Positions 9,720 through 16,873 of a stretch of DNA of 64,000 nucleotides are shown here, one piece after another. Numbering within the stretch: position 1 is the stretch's first letter; every line of letters starts with the position of its first letter. A program made the translations under genes and the position numbers. The notes beneath the pieces are model-generated. The model was not told where the DNA came from. It did no database searches and saw only the letters and a list, made by a program, of their open reading frames with translations. The DNA comes from Paraglaciecola sp. L1A13 (GTDB taxonomy: Bacteria > Pseudomonadota > Gammaproteobacteria > Enterobacterales > Alteromonadaceae). The stretch lies in NCBI RefSeq assembly GCF_009796745.1, contig NZ_CP047024.1:310001-374000 (forward strand). Direction: 5' to 3'.

Positions 9720-10640
9720 ATGAGCATAAATTTACCGGATGTTACGTCCAGCGAAAGCGTTTTGTCTGCCACTGCGCTCAAGTGGGTGGGTATGGAGCGT
9801 ATCGCTGTACCGATTCAAGTGCCGTTGGCAAGCCAAGTTACAGCATATGTTAACGCCAAAACTGATGTGTATGTCAGCTTAGACAAAAGCGATGCAAAAG
9901 GTATTCATATGTCACGCTTATTTCTAAAGTTGAACGACATACTGGGTACTGAGTTATTAAGCGCTACTGCGCTCAAAGCGCTATTAACCGAGCTGGTTGC
10001 CTCTCAACAGGGACTTAGCCAAGGCGCGAAAGTGAATTTAGATTTTGAGCTAACTCTTCGAAAGAAAGCACTGCTAAGTGACGAATTTGGCTACCAGAGT
10101 TATCCTATTGGAATATCCACTGAGCTAGTAAATGGCCAAGTACGTACCGTGTTGTCTTTGACTATTGCGTATTCGAGCACTTGCCCATGCTCGTCTGCGT
10201 TATCACAACAAGCGTTGAGCGATGCCATTTCTGAGCGTTTTACTGATGATATGATTGCAAAAAGTGAGATAACCCAATGGGTCACATCTAAAAATGGTGT
10301 CGTTGCTACACCCCATAGTCAGCGCTCTTATGCGTATATTAAACTGACCCTTGATGGTAATACGTTGCCCAATTTTCCCGATCTAATAACACAACTTGAA
10401 GAAGTGATTGGCACGCCAGTACAAACTGCTGTCAAACGTCAAGACGAGCAAGCGTTCGCCAAGTTAAATGCTGAAAATTTAATGTTTTGTGAAGATGCGG
10501 CAAGGCGCTTAAAGCATGCACTTGAACTTAAAAAAGATGTGCTCGATTATTGGTTTAAAGTTGAGCATCAAGAAAGCTTACATGCCCACAACGCAGTCGC
10601 GATTGATTTCAAAAATACAACCATTAGTAGTGAATCATAG
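9720..10640 (+). CDS. folE2: GTP cyclohydrolase FolE2 (type IB)
   Basis: 306 residues, the usual FolE2 length. It catalyses GTP to 7,8-dihydroneopterin triphosphate, the first step of folate (and queuosine) synthesis. The active-site motif STCPCSSALSQQ (near residue 150) and TPHSQRSYAYI (near 200) are FolE2 hallmarks. FolE2 accepts several divalent metals, whereas FolE needs zinc; it is therefore typically induced by zinc starvation as a stand-in. Its place 94 bp after the COG0523/DUF1826 pair fits this. No separate Zur box was found in 9626-9719, so it may be read through from the upstream operon. Confidence 0.92.
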   Translation: MSINLPDVTSSESVLSATALKWVGMERIAVPIQVPLASQVTAYVNAKTDVYVSLDKSDAKGIHMSRLFLKLNDILGTELLSATALKALLTELVASQQGLSQGAKVNLDFELTLRKKALLSDEFGYQSYPIGISTELVNGQVRTVLSLTIAYSSTCPCSSALSQQALSDAISERFTDDMIAKSEITQWVTSKNGVVATPHSQRSYAYIKLTLDGNTLPNFPDLITQLEEVIGTPVQTAVKRQDEQAFAKLNAENLMFCEDAARRLKHALELKKDVLDYWFKVEHQESLHAHNAVAIDFKNTTISSES

Positions 10641-10705
10641 AGAATCGCGGTTGGTGCTTGTTTGCGCAGGCACACAGTCGTTTAACTAACTTCGCGGCAG
10701 ATTAG

Positions 10706-11368
10706 TTAGTGGTTGCGGTATTCATCTGGTTGTTCGTGGAACTCTTTGATTTCAGACAGGTTTAGTTTGTATGCCGAAGTGCCTTGATGATCTTCAAATA
10801 GGCCCTTCTCCAATACACCGGTCAGAGTGAACGCTTGGCTCATCATTATTTTTGAAAAACCATCGATAAGGTCTACGTAAATCATTTGATTTGGCGGTGG
10901 TGGTGGGTAATGAATACATGCGCCGTAATAGGGCACCAAGAAAAAACGTTTAACGCTTCTATCTTCGTTTAGGTCGATAGGCACAATATAGCCTGAAATA
11001 CTAACATGTTGGCCAATAATCTGCTCAACCACATCAGTGGAATACAACGCGGATTGATAAGCTTGGTCAGTGGAGGATTTTATGGAAAGGGCCACCTGTT
11101 CACTCAGGGATTTTTCGTTATTTGATTGATATTTTGCTAGCACCGATTGGTCTGAATTAGGTAACAGGTTACGCCAGCCTATCTGTATTCTTTCGCTTTT
11201 ATTCAGGCGGTCACGTAAATCGATATCAGGGGTAACATACAGCACTGAACTGGAAAATAGCTTGTGTATTTGCAGTGACCAATTGTAATCCAATAATTGA
11301 GTGAGCGCGGCGCCAGCGCCAAAGAAAATTAATAATGTGGCAGCAATCTTAAGCGTGTTGTTTAACAT
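10706..11368 (-). CDS. DUF3299 protein, membrane-anchored paralogue A
   Basis: 220 residues with one N-terminal helix (IAATLLIFFGAGAALTQLL) and a periplasmic body. The hallmark region is YIVPIDLNEDRSVKRFFLVPYYGACIH followed by YPPPPPNQMIYVD, nearly the same as in the paralogue at 11907-12488. The invariant Cys and His of GACxHxPPPPPNQ could be metal ligands or part of a binding pocket. It is the last gene of a three-gene minus-strand unit whose promoter region (12489-12592) carries a Zur-like box. DUF3299 has no assigned activity that I can name; membership in a zinc import system is inferred from context. Confidence 0.75.
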   Translation of the reverse strand: MLNNTLKIAATLLIFFGAGAALTQLLDYNWSLQIHKLFSSSVLYVTPDIDLRDRLNKSERIQIGWRNLLPNSDQSVLAKYQSNNEKSLSEQVALSIKSSTDQAYQSALYSTDVVEQIIGQHVSISGYIVPIDLNEDRSVKRFFLVPYYGACIHYPPPPPNQMIYVDLIDGFSKIMMSQAFTLTGVLEKGLFEDHQGTSAYKLNLSEIKEFHEQPDEYRNH

Positions 11369-11453
11369 AGACTCTTCACTTCAAACACACTAATTCCGCC
11401 TGCTATATACCATATATATCTGTACTCAAACTGATAAGCAGCAAGCGTTACCA

Positions 11454-11906
11454 TCATGTAGCGTTTACAGTAATAGATTGTGTAAAGTCTACTGGAACGT
11501 CATGGTTTAAGGCGTTGATATGTAATGAAATTTTATGGCTACCAGGTTTGGTGACATGATATTTGAGTGGGTAGCTGCCCGACGCACCCTGAGCTGATAA
11601 CGCTACGCCATCTAAAAACGTGACATTATCGCTACCAGAAAAACGAATGACGACATTTTTATAGGTATCAGGAATACCGTAATCAATTTTGACCACTGTC
11701 GGTGTATTTGTCTCGGCTTTAACGCTGCTTGGATGAGTGACGTGCAGCGGTTGGGTAAACGTTTGCTGGTAGTGCATTTGCTCCAGAGGATGAAAAGACG
11801 AAAATATGCCAAACCCTCGTCCACTATGTAGTTCGCATGACTGCGCTACTAACGGTATCAACAACGGTAATGTCAATATGCAACCGATTGATTTTAGCGT
11901 TCTCAT
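11454..11906 (-). CDS. Small periplasmic protein between the DUF3299 genes
   Basis: 150 residues. A signal peptide (LKSIGCILTLPLLIPLVAQS) precedes a mature N-terminus rich in His and with one Cys (CELHSGRGFG, FHPLEQMHYQ). The rest is a beta-rich, immunoglobulin-like stretch (VVIRFSGSDNVTFLDGVAL, GSHKISLHINALNHDV). No membrane helix after the signal. Its start abuts the stop of the upstream DUF3299 gene (11907), so it is in the same operon. I do not recognise a named family. The periplasmic location and N-terminal His/Cys suggest a zinc-binding or substrate-presenting component of the neighbouring ABC system. Confidence 0.65.
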   Translation of the reverse strand: MRTLKSIGCILTLPLLIPLVAQSCELHSGRGFGIFSSFHPLEQMHYQQTFTQPLHVTHPSSVKAETNTPTVVKIDYGIPDTYKNVVIRFSGSDNVTFLDGVALSAQGASGSYPLKYHVTKPGSHKISLHINALNHDVPVDFTQSITVNAT

Positions 11907-12488
11907 TTATTCTTCCTCAAATGGGTAGGTTTTATCTAGCTTAAGGCGATATGCAGAGGTTCCAAGGGCATTTTCTTTGGTATCAATAACCAGTGTGCCT
12001 TCAAACCAAAAAGGGTCATAAAGACTGTCTAGTTTTATCCCTTGTTGGGTTTGACTATGAATAATTTGGTTAGGCGGTGGTGGTGGCATATGTAAGCATG
12101 CGCCAAAATACGGCACGATAAAAAACTCAGTAATACGCTGAGATGCATCCGATTCTAATGGCACAATAAAACCAGGGATTCGTATGCGTTTATTCGCATA
12201 TGATTCAATCACACGTGTGGAGATCAACGCCTTTTGAAAGCGCTTTGTATTTGCATCATCCGCTTCTTTATTGTTAAAAGCGGCAACCGAATCTTGTTCT
12301 GATCCGTCGGCGATATCTGATAAATATTCAGGTGGGTTCATTAATGCATCAAGATCGTCCTTCGGCATTAATGCTATCCACTCTATTTCTTGATAATTGT
12401 CACTGGCTTGTACCGCGGTTGCCGAATAAAGCAAACCAGTGGTGAATATGAGGGCGATGACGCGCGAACTAAAAATGCGTAATTTCAT
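11907..12488 (-). CDS. DUF3299 protein, secreted paralogue B
   Basis: 193 residues with a Sec signal peptide (VIALIFTTGLLYSATAVQA). It shares the family core with its neighbour: IPGFIVPLESDASQRITEFF, then VPYFGACLHMPPPPPNQIIH, and the C-terminal GTSAYRLKLD (paralogue A has GTSAYKLNLS). The first half differs, with an acidic stretch. It is first in a three-gene unit divergent from the ABC ATPase, 46 bp from a Zur-like palindrome. Two DUF3299 paralogues in one operon suggests a heteromer or sequential handling. Function unknown; zinc-linked by context. Confidence 0.75.
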   Translation of the reverse strand: MKLRIFSSRVIALIFTTGLLYSATAVQASDNYQEIEWIALMPKDDLDALMNPPEYLSDIADGSEQDSVAAFNNKEADDANTKRFQKALISTRVIESYANKRIRIPGFIVPLESDASQRITEFFIVPYFGACLHMPPPPPNQIIHSQTQQGIKLDSLYDPFWFEGTLVIDTKENALGTSAYRLKLDKTYPFEEE

Positions 12489-12533
12489 TAGCTGTATCTG
12501 TGATTAAAATATTACTTAGTCTTAGGATGAAGT

Positions 12534-12554
12534 AAATGTTATAACATATCAATT
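12534..12554. promoter_or_regulatory. Candidate Zur box 3, shared by divergent operons
   Basis: AAATGTTATAACATATCAATT. The left half TGTTATA is exact to the Zur pattern, and ATGTTATAACAT inside it is a perfect 12-bp palindrome. It lies 46 bp before the DUF3299 gene and 39 bp before the ABC ATPase gene, so one site could repress both directions. Confidence 0.65.
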
Positions 12555-12592
12555 GTTAAGTTTATATCGTAACGTATTTTAAAGAATTATCC

Positions 12593-13318
12593 ATGAAAGC
12601 AGTTAAACCAGCTAACCGTAATATTAAAAGAAATCTAGCGATAAACGTACAAAATGTGCGCCATCGTTATCCTAAATCGAGTACAGAGTCAGTGCTTTGT
12701 ATCCCGCAGTGGCAGCTTGAAAGAGGAGAGCGAGTGTTCCTGCACGGAGATTCTGGCTCAGGCAAAACGACACTGCTTAATTTACTCTCAGGCGTGTTAA
12801 ACCCGACCGATGGGACGGTCGAGCTATTAGAGCAACCTTTCTCAGCGTTGTCTGGTAGGCGCCGAGATGCCTTCAGAGCGCAGCATATCGGTGTGGTGTT
12901 TCAGCAATTCAACTTAGTCCCCTATTTGAGCGTGCTGAAGAATATTCAGTTAGCCAACTACTTTGCTGCTAAACGGAATAAACATCTTGAAGAAGCTGTC
13001 AGCACCTTACTTTCAAGGTTAAAGCTGCCAGTAAATGTCATACACAAGCCGGCAAATTCATTGAGTGTGGGCCAGCAACAGCGTGTGGCGATTGCTCGGG
13101 CACTTATCAACGAACCAGAGTTATTACTGGTGGACGAACCAACCTCTGCTTTAGATGCATCAGCAAGGGATGCTTTTATGGATACCTTGCTAGAAATGTG
13201 TGAGACCGCTGATGCGACGCTGGTATTCGTGAGTCATGATATGTCCCTGCAACGCTTTTTCAAAAAAAGCATCGATATGCCAAGCTTGTGTGAGTCTGCA
13301 GAGGCTACAGCATGTTAA
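12593..13318 (+). CDS. ABC transporter ATP-binding protein, LolD/MacB class
   Basis: 241 residues with all motifs: Walker A HGDSGSGKTT (51-60), Q-loop VFQQFNLVPYL, signature LSVGQQQR, Walker B LLLVDEPTSALD and H-loop VFVSHD. This subclass powers MacB/LolCDE/FtsX-like permeases that act on the periplasmic side and do not form a classic channel. It overlaps the permease gene by 7 bp. The divergent gene set encodes periplasmic DUF3299 proteins, and the shared intergenic region has a Zur-like box. It resembles the ABC part of the Vibrio ZrgABCDE zinc system; which Zrg letter applies is not assigned here. Confidence 0.85.
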   Translation: MKAVKPANRNIKRNLAINVQNVRHRYPKSSTESVLCIPQWQLERGERVFLHGDSGSGKTTLLNLLSGVLNPTDGTVELLEQPFSALSGRRRDAFRAQHIGVVFQQFNLVPYLSVLKNIQLANYFAAKRNKHLEEAVSTLLSRLKLPVNVIHKPANSLSVGQQQRVAIARALINEPELLLVDEPTSALDASARDAFMDTLLEMCETADATLVFVSHDMSLQRFFKKSIDMPSLCESAEATAC

Positions 13319-14550
13319 TTTCCCTCGCTTGGAGCAGCCTGTGCAGCCGTAAAAAATCAGTTATTCTGACATTTCTGTCACTGCTGATTAGTATCAGCGT
13401 ATTAATCAGTGTTGAGCATATTCGTCAGGAGGCGAAAAACAGTTTTAACCGAACTATTTCGGGCGCTGATCTCATCGTCGGTGCGCCGACTGGACAATTA
13501 AACTTGCTTTTATATTCGGTCTTTCGTATGGGGAATGCCACTAGTAATATCGATTATAAAAGCTATGAAATGCTAACAGAAAACAGCCAAGTAGCTTGGG
13601 CAATTCCTATTTCATTAGGGGATTCCCATCGTGGTTTTCGCGTACTAGGTACCAATAGTGATTACTTCATCCACTACAAGTACGGCAATGATAAGGCTCT
13701 TAATTTTGCATCAGGTAAAGCCTTTTCAGGTCTGTTTGAAACTGTTATTGGGGCAGACGTCGCCAAGCAGTTAAACTACCATGTGGGCGATAAAATTATT
13801 ATTGCTCACGGCATTGGTGCGACAAGCTTTACCCATCACGATCATAGTCCTTTTGTCATCAGCGGTATTCTTAACGCGACGGGTACGCCCGTTGATAAAA
13901 CGGTGCACGTAACGTTGCCCGCCATCGAGGCGATTCATTTGCCGCCATCCCAGTTAGCAAAAATCCTTCAAGGCGGATCACTAGAAAATATTCAGCCCGA
14001 AAGTGTGACAGCAGTAATACTTGGATTAAAAACCAAATTCGCTACCTTCAAACTGCAACGAGATTTGAATAATTACCAAGACGACCGTTTAATGGCAATT
14101 TTGCCAGGGGTTGCGCTGGCAGAGTTATGGCAAATGATGGCATCTGTTGAGAATGTACTTAGGGTTATCAGCATTTTGGTCTTAATCTCGTCACTGTTTG
14201 GGTTATCCACCATGTTGCTTGCATCCATGAATGAGCGAAAAGGCGAGATTGCGGTACTGCGAACATTAGGGGCTGGCCCAATTGTAATTTTTGCATTGGT
14301 GTTATTAGAGGCGCTTATTTTGGTGCTACTTAGTATTGTAAGTTCTATTACGCTCGTTAGTTTAACCTTGGCGCTGTTCACTGACGGGCTCGCATCTCAT
14401 TATGGTCTGTTTTTAAGTGCAAACTTGTTGTCGTGGAAGACGCTGAAAATCACTGTCATCATTACCATTGCATCTGTCATCACCTCGGCTATCCCTGCAT
14501 TTGAAGCGTATAAAAATGCACTGCAATCGAGTCTTTCTGGCAAAGGCTAA
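13312..14550 (+). CDS. MacB/FtsX-type ABC permease
   Basis: 412 residues with the MacB topology: one N-terminal helix (about 14-32), a large periplasmic domain (about 35-280), then three C-terminal helices (about 285-305, 325-352, 378-398) including the FtsX-type segment ERKGEIAVLRTLGAGP. The periplasmic domain carries THHDHSPF (about residues 175-182), a possible metal-contact loop. It is coupled to the ATPase by a 7-bp overlap and followed by a strong hairpin. Substrate not shown by sequence; zinc or zinc-protein handling is inferred from the island. Confidence 0.82.
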   Translation: MLISLAWSSLCSRKKSVILTFLSLLISISVLISVEHIRQEAKNSFNRTISGADLIVGAPTGQLNLLLYSVFRMGNATSNIDYKSYEMLTENSQVAWAIPISLGDSHRGFRVLGTNSDYFIHYKYGNDKALNFASGKAFSGLFETVIGADVAKQLNYHVGDKIIIAHGIGATSFTHHDHSPFVISGILNATGTPVDKTVHVTLPAIEAIHLPPSQLAKILQGGSLENIQPESVTAVILGLKTKFATFKLQRDLNNYQDDRLMAILPGVALAELWQMMASVENVLRVISILVLISSLFGLSTMLLASMNERKGEIAVLRTLGAGPIVIFALVLLEALILVLLSIVSSITLVSLTLALFTDGLASHYGLFLSANLLSWKTLKITVIITIASVITSAIPAFEAYKNALQSSLSGKG

Positions 14551-14585
14551 AGGGTGGTGATAACTAGGTAAAATGCGCTTACCAA

Positions 14586-14610
14586 AAAGGGCCGCAGTGT
14601 GCGGCCCTTT
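14586..14610. terminator. Bidirectional hairpin after the ABC permease
   Basis: AAAGGGCCGC (14586-14595), loop AGTGT, GCGGCCCTTT (14601-14610): a 10-bp perfect stem. The T-run is better on the minus strand (complement of AAAAA at 14584-14588), but it can end both the plus-strand permease and minus-strand transcripts. Confidence 0.75.
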
Positions 14611-14631
14611 GGTGTTTATATACGCCTAGCT

Positions 14632-14754
14632 TTATTGGCTATCAGGCAACAGTGGTACGTTACGGATAAAACCAGCGCCTTTTTCAACGAGTAGACGCCC
14701 TTCGCTCACTTGTTCTTGGGCTTTGGTCTGCAGCTTCTTCGACTTGGCCACCAT
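14632..14754 (-). CDS. Small 40-residue ORF, hypothetical or gene remnant
   Basis: Reads MVAKSKKLQTKAQEQVSEGR through to LLPDSQ and stops at 14632. The open frame continues about 17 codons upstream of the ATG (including FISIYCDPFLGNA), but no start codon is found before a TGA. The sequence is polar, helix-prone and Lys/Gln-rich, and has protein-like composition. It lies downstream of slyD on the same strand and ends just before a terminator hairpin. It may be a real small protein or the 3' end of a decayed gene; I do not recognise the family. Confidence 0.35.
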   Translation of the reverse strand: MVAKSKKLQTKAQEQVSEGRLLVEKGAGFIRNVPLLPDSQ

Positions 14755-14826
14755 GGCATTGCCTAAAAAAGGGTCACAGTAAATAGAGATAAAATTTACT
14801 GCTCACCTCATTGCTAGATTGAATGC

Positions 14827-15306
14827 CTAGTGTTGGTGTCCGCCTTCGCCATGAACGTGGCCATGGGCAAGTTCTTCTTCAGTGGCTTCTCTAACATCTA
14901 TCACTGAGCCAGAAAACGTCAGCGTTTTACCTGCCAATGGATGATTAGGGTCAACGGTAATATCATCGCCTTCAATGTTAGCGACCCTTAACTGAACTGG
15001 GCCATTCGGGCTTTCAGCACTAAAAACCATACCTTTTTCGATTTCTTCTACGCCTTTAAAAGCTTCACGAGGCACAACTTGTAGAATATCTGCGTTGTAT
15101 TCACCGTAACCGTTTTCTGGTTCAACGGTAACATCAAATTCATCACCTGGCGCTTTACCTACCAGTGCGGTTTCCAAACCGGGAATAATATTGTGCTGGC
15201 CATGTAGGTAAACTAATGGTTTGGCATTTTCTGAGCTATCGATGAGCTCGCCTTCTGCGTCTTTTACTGTGTAGTTTAGCGATACCACTTTTTGATCTGC
15301 AATCAT
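14827..15306 (-). CDS. slyD: FKBP-type peptidyl-prolyl isomerase, SlyD class
   Basis: 159 residues. FKBP domain split by an IF (insert-in-flap) chaperone domain: VSLNYTVKDAEGELIDSS and YLHGQHNIIPGLETALVGK at the front, the IF domain about 70-120, then ITVDPNHPLAGKTLTFSGSVI. The C-terminus is His-rich (AHGHVHGEGGHQH), a shorter version of the SlyD nickel-binding tail. It catalyses prolyl isomerisation in the cytosol and can supply nickel to hydrogenase in enterobacteria. The distance to the zinc island is short, but a terminator hairpin separates them, so co-regulation is not implied. Confidence 0.9.
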   Translation of the reverse strand: MIADQKVVSLNYTVKDAEGELIDSSENAKPLVYLHGQHNIIPGLETALVGKAPGDEFDVTVEPENGYGEYNADILQVVPREAFKGVEEIEKGMVFSAESPNGPVQLRVANIEGDDITVDPNHPLAGKTLTFSGSVIDVREATEEELAHGHVHGEGGHQH

Positions 15307-15555
15307 TTATTTGTCCTTTCATATTTAGTCGGTTAATTATGTTGTGACGTGAATGCCACCGAAACTTACGTCGCATAAACATCATCACATTATTAATGTT
15401 CTATCATCAGACTTGGAGACCTTTTTAATCAAATCAAGGGCAAATAGTCGAACTTGATAATTGATTTTATACGTAGACCATTGGTCTTGAGAATCACTTA
15501 CTTGATAACAATTCTGATAAGCTAAGTGTTCTTACTCGATTTTTAAGGACTGTGC

Positions 15556-16647
15556 TTGCTATCTAATGCTGACTACAAGGGCTTGTTTCTAAACGACATT
15601 CCGATGATGGATGTTAGAGCACCAGTTGAATTCAATAAAGGTGCTTTTCCTTATTCTGTAAACCATCCATTGATGAGTGATAAAGAACGCGAAGCCGTAG
15701 GTACGTGTTACAAAGAAGAAGGCCATGAGGCGGCTTTGGCTTTAGGCCACAGTTTGGTAAAGGGCGCAGTTAAAGAGGAGCGAATTCGCGCGTGGCAGTT
15801 ATTTCACCGGCATAATCCGAACGGGCTTTTATATTGTTTTCGTGGTGGGCTGCGGTCTCATCTGACGCAACAATGGTTAGCTGAAGCAGGCATCAATATG
15901 CCGCTGGTCGTGGGTGGCTACAAGGCGATGAGGCAGTTTTTGTTGACGCAATTGCATGACCGAATTGCTCAAGGGAATATTCAAGTTCTCTCAGGCGCAA
16001 CGGGGTCAGGCAAAACTGAAGTTATTCAAGATTGGCCTCAATCAATTGATTTTGAAGGGTTAGCCAATCATAGAGGCAGTGCATTTGGTAGTACTGGTAG
16101 TAAACAGCCAAGCCAAATTGATTTTGAAAATGCATGGTCGATAAAATGGTTAAAACTGAGCAATCAAACTGATGCCCCTGTGTTATTTGAAGATGAATCG
16201 CGCATGATTGGCCGCATTGCCTTGTTACCAGAGTATATAGGACTGAGTAAGCAAGCGCCTACCGTATTACTCAATACGCAGTTGAACGAGCGTATCGAGC
16301 GAATTCGTAAAGATTACTTTGTGCATGCTTACCAGTCACAGCTCAGTCAGGGTGAAGAGGCTGCCATAACGTACCTTGATGAATTTATCCGCAGTGCACT
16401 GACCCGTATAAAAACTCGCCTCGGTGGTGATCGTTATAAAAACCTCATTCTTTTACTTGATAGCGCGGTATTGCAGCTAATCAATCAAGGGAGTTGGTCC
16501 AAATTTGACGATATAATCGACGTGTTGCTGAGTGATTATTACGACCCTATGTATGAGTATCAATTGGCCGCAAAAGCGCAACAAACAATATTTGAAGGTA
16601 ATCATAAAGAGATACTCGAATGGTTAGCAGATAAGAAAAAATTGTAG
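15556..16647 (+). CDS. mnmH: tRNA 2-selenouridine synthase
   Basis: 363 residues (E. coli MnmH/YbbB 364). The start is TTG at 15556, with AAGGA 6 bp upstream. An N-terminal rhodanese domain carries the catalytic loop LLYCFRGGLRS (C94). A C-terminal P-loop GATGSGKT (147-154) precedes FEGLANHRGSAFG, typical of the family. It replaces sulfur by selenium at wobble 2-thiouridine of tRNAs for Lys, Glu and Gln, using selenophosphate. The selD fusion gene lies 226 bp downstream on the same strand and makes the selenophosphate. The 249-bp region upstream is divergent with slyD. Confidence 0.93.
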   Translation: MLSNADYKGLFLNDIPMMDVRAPVEFNKGAFPYSVNHPLMSDKEREAVGTCYKEEGHEAALALGHSLVKGAVKEERIRAWQLFHRHNPNGLLYCFRGGLRSHLTQQWLAEAGINMPLVVGGYKAMRQFLLTQLHDRIAQGNIQVLSGATGSGKTEVIQDWPQSIDFEGLANHRGSAFGSTGSKQPSQIDFENAWSIKWLKLSNQTDAPVLFEDESRMIGRIALLPEYIGLSKQAPTVLLNTQLNERIERIRKDYFVHAYQSQLSQGEEAAITYLDEFIRSALTRIKTRLGGDRYKNLILLLDSAVLQLINQGSWSKFDDIIDVLLSDYYDPMYEYQLAAKAQQTIFEGNHKEILEWLADKKKL

Positions 16648-16873
16648 GCTAATCAGGTCAGTATTTTTTGTGTTGCTGTTGGACTATCGCTGGCGCTTTT
16701 ATAGGCAATGGCGTCGTTATATTAAATTCTACGTTTTTTACTGAATATGGAAGCTAGTTTGCTCGGTCTGTTAGCTTAATTGGCAATTTTTATTTAAAGA
16801 AGATGTTCGTGCCCATTGGCATCCTCTGGTTTAGTTACAACATCGGCCCTCACACTTTAATAAGGTAAGTTTC

